Source of the DNA: Burkholderia sp. 9120
GTDB lineage: Bacteria > Pseudomonadota > Gammaproteobacteria > Burkholderiales > Burkholderiaceae
Length of the DNA stretch: 64,000 bases
Direction of reading: 5' to 3'
Assembly (NCBI RefSeq): GCF_000745015.1
Contig: NZ_JQNA01000001.1
Location: 186,001 to 250,000, forward strand
Under the pieces are notes generated by a model that did no database searches, was not told the origin of the DNA, and saw only the letters and a program-made list of their open reading frames with translations. Shown piece by piece: positions 52,881 through 63,300 of this stretch. How positions within the stretch are numbered: the first letter of the stretch is position 1; every line of letters starts with the position of its first letter. Both the position numbers and the translations under genes were made by a program.

Positions 52881-54188
52881 ATGAAATCCAGCAAGCGCAA
52901 GATCTGTCAAATTCTGGCTCTCGTCCTGTCGGGCGTGGGTGCATCGGCTGCAATGGCGGTTCCCGTGGTTCAAGGCGGCGGCTCGTCGCTCGTGGCACCG
53001 ACGATCGGTGCAATTGGCCTGAGCACCACCGAAATCGGTCTGTTCGGCACCAGCGAAGGTTCGTTCACGTATTACTCGGTCGGCTCGGGCGCCGGTCAGA
53101 ACGCGTTCCTCGGCAATCAACCGACGTTCCTGGGCACGGGCGTGACGGGCACGGTCGACTTCGCCAACAGCGACGCAGCGCTGAACACCACCCAGATCAC
53201 TTCGTATCAGGCCGGGCTGGCCAGGACCAGCGGTCCGCTGATCCAGATTCCGTACATCGTCACGCCGATCACGATTCCGCTGGTCAACGCACCGGCCGTG
53301 ACGAGCACGACGACGCCGCAAACCACGCCGGACCAGGCACACAGCATCGCGCTGAACGACGACGATTTGTGCGGTATCTTCTCGGGCAATTTCACCGACT
53401 GGAGCCAGGTCACGGATCCGGAGAAAACCACGAAGTATCCGGCTGGCGCGATCAAGGTCGTGTACCGCGCTGACAGCAGCGGTACGAGCGAATTGCTGAC
53501 GCGCCATCTGGCGGCTGTCTGCGCCACGTCCAGCGCGACAAAACCCGGTATCACGTTCGTCGACTCGCTCACCTTCGCAGCCTCCTTCCCGAGCGGCGTG
53601 CCGTCGAATTTCGTTGGGGCAACAGGTAGCGGCGGCGTCAAGAGCCAGTTGACCTCCTACCTCGCGGCCGGTACTGCCGCAGTGGCTTACCTGAGCCCGG
53701 ACTACACGAACACGTTCCTTGCACCGTCGAGCTCGTCGGCTTCGTCGCAGCTCCAGGTGGCGAGCCTGCTGAACGCGAAGAACGGCTTGTACTACGCGCC
53801 GACGGCTGGCAACGCGACGACGGCATTGTCGATCGCCGCGCCCGGCACGAAGAACGCCGCATCGCAACCGGCCAACTGGGTGCCGATCGCGGGCGCGTCT
53901 TACACGGCCAACGCCAACCCGGCCTCGGGCTATCCGGTCTCGGGTACGAGCCAGATTCTCGTGAGCCAGTGCTACGCCGATCCGGCCGTCAAGACGGCCG
54001 TGCATGACTTCCTGAACAATCACTACACGAACTCCACGTTCGCCACCGTGATCCGCGGCAACGGCTTCGATACGGTTCCGTCCAGCTTCCAGACGGCGAT
54101 CTCGAACGACTTCCTGAGCAACGCGAGCGGCTGGAACCTCGACATCGGCAACGCGAGCGTTTGCACGGGCACGATCACGGGTCGTTAA
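52881..54188 (+). CDS. PstS-like exported substrate-binding-domain protein
   Basis: A 435-residue exported protein. A signal peptide (MKSSKRKICQILALVLSGV to about AMA) precedes a PBP-like domain of the PstS/DING type. Landmarks are VVQGGGSSLVAPTIG at the N-terminal ligand loop, DFANSDAALN and YRADSSGTSELLTRHLAAVC. It lacks an ABC operon and differs from ordinary PstS in length and loops. It stands next to gspF/gspH, and PstS-like exoproteins are known type II substrates elsewhere, so secretion is plausible. AAGGA lies six bases before the ATG at 52881. Confidence 0.85.
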   Translation: MKSSKRKICQILALVLSGVGASAAMAVPVVQGGGSSLVAPTIGAIGLSTTEIGLFGTSEGSFTYYSVGSGAGQNAFLGNQPTFLGTGVTGTVDFANSDAALNTTQITSYQAGLARTSGPLIQIPYIVTPITIPLVNAPAVTSTTTPQTTPDQAHSIALNDDDLCGIFSGNFTDWSQVTDPEKTTKYPAGAIKVVYRADSSGTSELLTRHLAAVCATSSATKPGITFVDSLTFAASFPSGVPSNFVGATGSGGVKSQLTSYLAAGTAAVAYLSPDYTNTFLAPSSSSASSQLQVASLLNAKNGLYYAPTAGNATTALSIAAPGTKNAASQPANWVPIAGASYTANANPASGYPVSGTSQILVSQCYADPAVKTAVHDFLNNHYTNSTFATVIRGNGFDTVPSSFQTAISNDFLSNASGWNLDIGNASVCTGTITGR

Positions 54189-54226
54189 ATTTTGCTCGCA
54201 GTCTGAATACCGCGGAAGTACTTTAG

Positions 54227-54264
54227 AAACCGCGTCCCCGGGAAACCGGAGACGCGGTTTTTTT
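54227..54264 (+). terminator. Intrinsic terminator after the PstS-like gene
   Basis: AAACCGCGTC (54227-54236) pairs with GACGCGGTTT (54251-54260), with further pairing in the CCGG centre, followed by a T-run to 54264. Confidence 0.92.
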
Positions 54265-54288
54265 ATGCCGCGGATCGCGACGCCGCTC

Positions 54289-54316
54289 AAATGAAAATGG
54301 CGGCAATCGCCGCCAT
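54289..54316 (-). terminator. Weak terminator-like hairpin after the TpsA gene
   Basis: ATGGCGGC (54297-54304) pairs with GCCGCCAT (54309-54316). On the minus strand the stem is followed by TTTCATTT. The T-tract is interrupted, so efficiency is uncertain. It lies about 80 bases past the TpsA stop. Confidence 0.5.
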
Positions 54317-54395
54317 CCTCGTGCTCAACTTTCGCCCCCATCAAACCTGAGCTGCACGCCAACCAACCTCGGTCAGCGCGCCATCCTTCCTGTTT

Positions 54396-57300
54396 CTATA
54401 TTTTTCCCAACCGTTCCCGTTCCTGCGCACTAAGCACGGCTTGCTGAGTCGGCCCCACCTGCCCGAACCCCACGATCGACACCGCGCTGGACGAGTCGTA
54501 TCCAACCTGCTCGCGCTTGCGCTTCCTGCCGTCGTCCGTTGCGTCGCCGAAGCCTTCCACCTGGACGGAGATCGTCCAGCGTCGCTGGCCGACACCCGAC
54601 GCATTGTTCTTCACGAGGTCCTGCGCCAACTGGCTCGCCGCCGACGCCGCCGAACTCGCGGCGGTCAGCGCACCCGTGTTCACGGCCTGTCCAACCGGCA
54701 CGCCGAGCGACGTCCCCTGCACCTGAATGTTGTCGGCGTTCGCCACATGCAACGCCGCCACGTTCAGGTTGCCCGACACGCGAATGCCCGCGTCGCCCGC
54801 ATCCACCGTGCCGCGCGGCGCGATCAGATTCGCGTTGCCCGTCGGCGAGCCCGGCACTGACTGCAAGGTCGCGATCCCGGCTCCTGTCACCTCGCCGCGC
54901 GCGTCGACCGTGCAGTAGTGGTTGGCGTCGCACACGTATTGCGGCGCCGGCGTATCGGCGGACGACTTCGCGCCCTTGCCCGCGTTGATGTCGCCGTTCG
55001 AACTCCAGATTGTCAGGTCGCCGCCCTGCTCGGTAAAGATACGGCTCTGCGCGAGCAGCACGCTCTGGTCGGTGAAGATGTCGATATTGCCCTGCTCGAG
55101 CGTCAGGATGCCCATCGACCCGGGACCGGCTATCACCTTGCCGTTGCTGTCGATAGCCTCGGGAGGCGCCGTCGTACTGCCTACCAGCGCCTGACCGCCG
55201 GGACCGAGAATGGAGATGTTGCCGCCCTGCTGCGTCTGAATGGTCGTGCTGCGAATGTCGAGGTTGCCGGTGCTGACTGCCTTGTTCGCGCCGTTGCCGC
55301 CACCGGCCAGATTGTTCGCCGTGTAGCCGAACGACGCCGGGAACAGCGTGTTGATCGCCTCGTAGCCGCGCGCGTATTTCTGGTAATAGGGGCTGGCGGG
55401 ATTGTTGTAGTCGGTGCCGACCTGGGTCAACACGCTGAACAACACCTGCTCGGCGAAAAGCTGCTGCACGTACGACGGCAACGCCTGATACTGCTTCCAT
55501 GCCGCGCTCGCGGACAGCGTGCCTACGCTTTTCTGCGCAGCATCCTTGTCAGCCTGCAGACCCGTATCGACGCCAAGGCCCGCATCGTACTGCTGCATGA
55601 ACGCGATCAGCGCCGGCGTCGCGCTGGACACCCCGGCTACTGAACTGCCGGGGGCGATATAGGTCGAGACGAACGTCGACAGGTCGACACCGGGTCCAAC
55701 ACCGAACAGCACGTTGATGTCCGCGCTCTCGTGCGGCAGATTGGGATTGTTCGCGTTGCCGACCGCCTCGATCCCCGACCCGAAAGTCGGACCCACACTG
55801 CCGGCCTGAGACGCCGTGGTCAGCGGACCCATGTTTCTGCCCGCTTGCACGTCCAGGGTGCCCGGGCCGCCAAGGATCAACGCGGGCACCACCTGCACGG
55901 CGCCAGGCGATTGATAGCTGGTGTCGTAGATGTCACGGCCCGCCACGATACGCGTCACGTCCGAGCTGCGTAGATTCTGCCCCTGGAACGCCAGATTGAC
56001 GATGTCCTGGCCTGCCTGAATCAGTGTCGCCTTGTCGGTTGAGATCGTAACGAGCTGGTTGTAGAAACCCGCGGTGGTGCCGGTCGTATCGAGAATCCCG
56101 TTGACGATGCTGCCGTTCAGACTATAGATGCGTGCCGGCGTCGTATCGTCGGCGTGCACGGGGCTGGTTGCGTGAGCAGCCGGCTTTGCCGATGGCTGCG
56201 TCGGCGACGGCATCTGCGCCGGATCGGCGTCTCCCATGCCGAACTGGGAGGACAAGCCCGCGGAAAAAGTCACGCTCTGATCGGCGATGAGGTTCAACTG
56301 CCCTACCGCGGACGGATACAGCGAACCGCTTGCCTGCATGCCGATACTGCCGTCGAACGCCGTCACGTTGAGACTGGCCGGCAAGGTGAAGATCGCGCCC
56401 GTCAAATAGCCAAGCAATCCCCCCATCGCGACGTCGCCCGTTGTCGACAGGATGTTCACCGCGGAGGTTGCCGAATACCCCTGGCTGTCCGCGTACTGTT
56501 TGTAGTTCGACAGACTTCTGCTACCCGTCTGACTATTCGGCGCGGTAAATGTGTTTGAATAAGACGGATCGAGCACCGAGCCGATATTGATATCTTGCCG
56601 CGCCGTTACGTTGAAAATTCCGTCCTGTAGTGCGAGCACGGTCGGCACGGCGATGGGTTTCTGAAAGTCGGTTTGCGCAGCGACGGTAATGTCCGAGCCG
56701 ATGCTGCCGCCCGCAACGATCGTCCCGGTTCCTTTAGCAACGAAATAGTCGCCGCTCAGAATGTTGCCGCCCGCGCGCACCGACAGATTGCCGCCGCCAA
56801 CCGTGACCGGGGCGCCGTTACCGTTCAGATACCACGTCGTCGGCAACGACACCGCCAGGTCCGAAATATTGCCGTCGGCGCTGATCGAGACGTTGCCCCC
56901 TACGCTCATCACACCCTGGTCGAACGCGCCGAAATCGATCGATGTCCGGTTCAACAGGGTCGTAATCCCAACAGTCGACGCGGTCCGGCTCGCCGTGATC
57001 TGCATCCACTGCCACCAGAACTGACCCATGCTGCTGCCGGCGACACCGGTCACCAGGCCTTGCGCGTCCGTGGTGTATTCGGCCGAGTTGATATCGCCCT
57101 GCGCGTAAATCGTGATATCGCCGGCGGAATCGGGGTTCACGGCCGGCGACACCAGAATGTCGGGATCCCCCGCACCGCCGCGCACCACGGCGCCATTGCC
57201 CGTCACCGCGGGCGCACCTGCCGCCGGCGCTCCCGCCGTATAAATCACGCCGGGTACGACCATCACGTTCGGGTCGTTCTTCGGCGTCGCGCCCGGATCG

Positions 57301-60300
57301 AACAACGACACACCATTGCCCGCGGCGACGTCGATGCCGCCCGTCCCGGTGCGTATCATCGTCGGCACCAGCAACACGAGGTTGTCGGGGTTGTTGGGAT
57401 TGGTCGAATTGGCGTACGCGAAGTAGCCGCCCAACGTCACGTTGCCACCACCCGCGAGGGGTATCCCAGCGGCCTTCGAAAAAACCGGCGCGGCCTGCAC
57501 GGACAGCGGATCGGCGCTCGACAGGTCGGCGCCCGCCACGATCCGGTAGGAACTGCTGGAACCGCCGTTCAGGCTCGCGGAGAGTAACGGCAACGCGTTG
57601 CCGACGACCGCGACCGGCGACGGCGAGTTGTCGGTCGGCGCGGCCGTCACCAGGATGGGTTGAGTAATGAGTTGCGCGAGCGTCGCGGGCGGCGCCTGCA
57701 ACTGATCGATGTGCGGCGTCGCGTTCGGATTGGCTTGCACCCATTGCGCAAGCTGATTGCGATAGGTTTCATAGAGCGCAAGGTAGCGGGGATAGGCGGT
57801 GGAATCGTCGTGCTCTTCCTGAGCGGTCGGTGCCGCTACACCCAGTACCGGCTGACCGGTCACCACAGGTGCCTTCTGATTGGCGGGTTGGGCGCCAAGG
57901 AAGATGTACTTCCCGTTGGCATCCTGTGACGACAGGTATTGCGCGTATTCCTGGTACATCCCGTAGTACTGTGCAATCTCACCGGTGTCGCCCGAGGTCC
58001 AGTTGATCGGCGCCGTCAGGCCAAGGTAGGCGTAGTTGGCGAGGATGTAGTTGAATTCCCCGAATGGGGTCGTCGCCCACTGGTTTTCCGTATTGGTGTA
58101 GGACGACGCCGGCGGGATCGGTGCGGAGACGCCGTTGCCCACCGGGTTCGCAATCTGGAAAAAACCGTCCGTCAGACTGGCGTTGACCTTGACGTTGTTG
58201 TCGGCCCGGAAGGTGATGACGGGTGCCTGCCCTTCGAAGCGGAAGGCGAGATTCGTCGGCGACGTACCCGCCCCGAGGTTCCAGTTCGTCAGAATGGAGA
58301 TGTCGCCGTTGTTGATCGCGGTACTCGGATTGTCCAGCTCGATGCCCGGCACCACATGGAAGTTCGCGATGCGGGTCCCAGCGAACTTCGCCGCCACGCC
58401 GCTCACGCCGTTTTCGACAAAGTTCATCAGCGTGCCGGGCCCGGCGACGCTACCGTCGCTATTCATGACGTAGCCGTAGAACGACTCGTGATCGGCATTC
58501 GCCGTCGTGGGCTTGAAGAAGTACTGGGACTGATACTTCGCCAGCTCGTCGGGAGTCGGATCGGCCAGCGCGTTGCCGCTCTGATCGGTCCAGGTGCCCG
58601 CCACCATGCCGGGTTGTCCTGCGCCCGCCACGCTGTTCCCATACCAGCCCGCCGGATCGACGATACCGTCGAAGTGCTGCGCGCCCGTGCCTGGATCGGT
58701 CGTACTCCACACCGCGTACGCTTCGAGATTCACGCCGCGCGCGCCCTTGATCTGCGCGCCGAGTTGCAAGGTCACGTTCACGCCGCCGTTGTCCAGCAGC
58801 GGCGCGCGGAAGTTGACCGTGCCGCCCGACAGCCCGGCCGCCGTGCCGCCCGACACGTCGATGAGGGCGTTGCTGCCTAGCGTGATCAAACCCGAGTTCG
58901 CCGCCGAAATGTTCTCGTAGCCGTACGTCGGATTCACCGTCACGGTGCTGCCCGGCGTGCCGATCGTGTCGATGATCACCGTACCGCCGCGTTGCGTCGT
59001 GCTCGACCCCGTCGCAATCAGGGAACCCTCGACGTCGACCCCGCTCTTGCCGTAAAGACCGATTTGCCCGCCGGCGATTCCCGATGCGTTGATAGTGCCG
59101 AAAATCTGCACCTCGCCGTTGTTCGGATCCTGGCCGCCGGCGCCGCCATTCGCGGTCAGCAGCACCTGGTGCGCCGTCAACGTGTTGCCAGGCGACAGCG
59201 TGAGGTTGCCCGACTTCGTCTGAATCGCGATCGCGTTGTTCACGCCGCTCGAGGCCAGCGTCTGCGCGAAACTGTCCAGGTTGACCGCGCCGCCGGTGTC
59301 GAGCGAAATCGAACCGCCCGCATAACCGCTCGCCGCTCCGCCCTTCAACGTCCCATTCAGATTCACGCTCTGCTGCGGCGCCGACAGCGTCAGACTTCCC
59401 GCCGCGCCGCCGCCTTTCGCGCCCGAGAAGTCCAGCGTCGAACCCGATTGCACGTCCAGCGCGCCCACGTCGGCGGTCAGTGCGATCGAGCCGGCCGGCG
59501 CGTATTGCGTCACGTCGAAGAACTGCTTCGCCGCGCCCGCCGCGCTCACCGTCGAGCCCGTGCCGATCGTCAGGTCGCCGCTCGTCGCTTCGAGCCCCAC
59601 GTTGCCCGCGGCGGCGGCGATCGTCGCGCCGTTGTCCGCAATCGTGCCGCCAATGAGATGCCACGCGCCGCCAACGCCCGTGCGCGTCAACGCCGTACCC
59701 GCCGCGTTATTCAGCGTCAGCACGCCGGTCGTCTTCACGGTCGAGGCTGAACTCGTATCCGCCAGATACACCGGCGCATTGAGCGTGACCGGCAACGCGC
59801 CGAAGTCGAACGTGCCGGTGTTCTGCCCGACGATGCCGCCTTGCGCATTCATCGTCGCCGCGCCAAAGCCGCTGACGATCTTGTCGCCCGTGCCGAAGTC
59901 GATCTCCTTGGCGTTGACCGTGAGCGTGCCGCTACCCGCCGTCGCGGCCGGCGTCGGCGCGCCGGTCTCGTTCGTGAACGCGATCTGCTGTCCATTGAGC
60001 ACGACGTTGCCGCCGTCGCTCGCGAACGTGCCCGCGCTCAGGTCCACGCTGTTGCCGAACGTCGCGTTGACATTGCCGACGAAATTGATCGCGCCCGCGC
60101 TGCGCAAGATCACCTGCTGCGCGTTCGCGAGTTGCGCGAGTCCAGCCGGATCGAGCACGAAACCCGGCAGGTTTGCGGCAGCCGCGCCGGCCTGATTCGT
60201 GAATGTGATCGCCGAGCCATCCACCGTGATGGCTTTCGCCGATAGCGTCGCGCTCGGGTCGACCTTGAGGTTGCCCGACGAATCGAGCGTCAGCGCCTGG

Positions 60301-63300
60301 CCGCCCGTGAGCGTCGCGTTCGCGCCGACCGCCAGCAAGCCGGTGCCGGTCGCGCCGGCGCGCGTCACCGTCGTCATTGCGCCGTTCGAGACACGTAAAA
60401 GCGAACCGTCGCCCGCGATCGCGATCGGCTGATCTTTCGCCGCCGGATAGCTGCCGGTCGCGGTGATCGCGCTGCCCGCATCGACGCGCAGGCCGTTGGC
60501 CGCGTTCGGATCGATACCGGCCGGGTCCGTCTTCGTGACCAGCAGAATTTCCGGGCCGCTCAGTGCGCTGCCCGCATTGTTCGAGACCACCACGCTATCG
60601 GCGAGCGGGTTGATCGTGATGCCGCTGGTCGTCGCGGTGCGTGTGCCGCCGATCAGCAGGCTGCCCGCGTTCAGCGAGTTGAGATCGGTCGCGCTGATCT
60701 GCAGATAGCCGGACAAGGCGGGACTGCCGTTGCCGGTGATCTGAATGTCCTGCGACGCGATGTCGACTTCCGCCGGCGCGCCGCCTTGTCCGGGCGCCGT
60801 GTTGAGCGTCGCGCCGAGCGTCAGCGCGCGCGTGGCGGCCAGCACCAGTTGACCGCCGTCGACCGGTAGCGGCGGCGTGACGTTGCCCTTGCCGGCCGCT
60901 AGCGTCGGGAAGAAGCTATTGGCGCTGGTCAGCGTGTATTGCGAGTACTGCTGCCACACCGGCCCCGACTGCACGTCGAAGAGCGTCGGCGTCGCGCTGC
61001 GGCTGCCCGTGACGGCGTTGCCGAAGTAGCCCGCGGTCATCACCGTGCCGTCGGCCAGCACGTTGCTGGAGTCGGGCGCCACGTTGCCGGTGGTGCTCGC
61101 CACCGTGACCCGATAGGCGCCAGGCACCGTCGCGTATTTACCCGGCAACAACGTGTAATAGCCCGGCGTCAACCCCGGCACGCCGGACAGATAGACCGAC
61201 TGCCCGATCGCACTGCCCATGCCGGCCTGGCCGATACCGAGACTCGCCGTGATGGTGCCCACGGTGCCGTTGCCATTGGTCGACGGCTGCAGCGTTTGCG
61301 CGAAGGTCGGGTCGTAAGCGGACACGGGCGACTGCGCGCCCGGCAGGATCGCGTACACGTTCGACGCGCCCACGTTGACGGGCACCGCCACGCCGGTCGG
61401 ATTGCTCGCGTAGCTGACGTTGTATTGCGACAGCACGTCGCGCGTGCCGCCCGTGCCAGGTATCCATTCGGCGGCCTGAAGATCGCCGCCGCCGGACAGG
61501 TCGATCGTCGCACCCTTGTTCAGCGCGACGCTACTGCCGTTCACGCCGATAAACTTCGACGGCGGCGCATTCAGATCGGGCGTCGTGTTGCCGGCTAACG
61601 GGTTGAACTGCCATTCCGTACCGTCGACTGTCGTGCCGTACGGAATCACGCTGTTGCCGTTCGATACCGACGTCACGCTGCCGTTCGCGAACGTGACCGA
61701 GTCGGTCGCGACGAGCGTCTTGCTGTTGAACTGGGTTTGCGTCGTGGCATTGGTGGGGTCGCCCACGCCGAATACCAGCGTGCCCGACGGCGCGCGCACC
61801 GTGCCGCCCTGCACGATGTTCGACGCATCCACCAGCAACGTGCCGCCCGCCGACAACGGCACGCCCGACGCGCCGTTCGGGACGAACGTGACCGTGGTCG
61901 GCGCCGGTTTGCCCGTGCTCGGGTCCGTGGGTCCGATCGCATCGACAATGAACGTGCTGGCGGTCGACGGATACAGATCCGCCGCCTTGAACGTCAGGTT
62001 GCCGGGCGTGTAGAGCTCGCCCGCCAGGAGCCCCAGGCTGACCGTCTGCGCGGCGTTGGTCGAACTCAGGCGGATGTCGCCGCGGCTCGTGAAGTTCGCC
62101 TGACCGAAGTTGTTCAGCTGAAACTGGTTCTCCAGATCGATGAACGACGCGTTCACGTTCAGCGTGCCGTCCGATAGCGTCGCAACCGGGGTGAACGCCG
62201 GCGGATTGTTTGCGAGCTTCGGGCCGACCAGCGCGACGTACGGCGCGTCGATAGTCACCGTGGTGCCGAGCGGATTCTGCGGCGCCCCGCCGAGCAGCGT
62301 CGTCAGCACCGGCGCGGGGGATGGATTGAGCGGCGTCGGTTGAATGGCCGGCGTCGACAGCAGCGTGGACAACTGGTCCATGCCTATCGCCGCGATCCGC
62401 CCCGAGTTCACGGTGACCGAACCCGGCAGCGTCAGGTTGACGTCGCCGGCGAACGCGACCGTCACCGGCGCGACGAGCTTTGCGTCACCCAGCACGAGAT
62501 TCGCGATCCCCGAACCGTTCAGACGGTCGGCGGCGAACTGGATCACCCCGTTCGGCGTCCCGAGCGCCTGCCCGGTGGTCGGATCGATGGCCGTGTCGAA
62601 ACGCTGTCCCGGCGCGAGGCCCTGCGGCACGAATTGTCCGTCCTGGCGCACGATCAGCGCGGTCGCGCCGGCCACCGTTCCCTTCGTGCCATCGTTCACA
62701 TACACACTGGACGAGGCATTCTGCTGCGGCAGGATCGTCAGCGTGCCACCGGCGGCCTGATCGCCGCCTGGCCTGGCGTTGAGCGTGCCGTCGAAGAACA
62801 GCCCGCTGGCTGCCCCGAGCGTAATCGAGCCGGCATTGCTCCACACCGGCTGCGACGCGTACGTGCCGTTCGCCTGCAACTGGTCGAAGCTGGCCGATGT
62901 GCCCGACACGTCGATCTTCGAACCGGCCTGCGCCACCACGTAGCCGGAGTCGTCGGAGATCGTCACGCTACCGCCTGCGAGCACGCGGCCCGTGTTCGGC
63001 GTCAGCGTCGTCAAGCCGTTCTTCACGGGTGAGGCCAGCGGGTTGGTCAACGCGACGCCGGATACATCGAGCACGGCGTTGGATCCCAACCAGACCGATT
63101 GGGTCGGGCTCGTGAACGTATTGCTTGCGTATTGTCCCGGCAGTTCAAAGCTGCCCGTGGCCGAATCGCCGCTCAGCATGATCGAGCCGCCCGGCGCGAT
63201 CAGCGAGCCGAGCACCGTCACCTGCGCGGGTGAGCCGAGCCCGATACTGGCGCCGGCATCGCCGACGATCGACGCCCCTGGTCCGACGCTCACGCCGCCC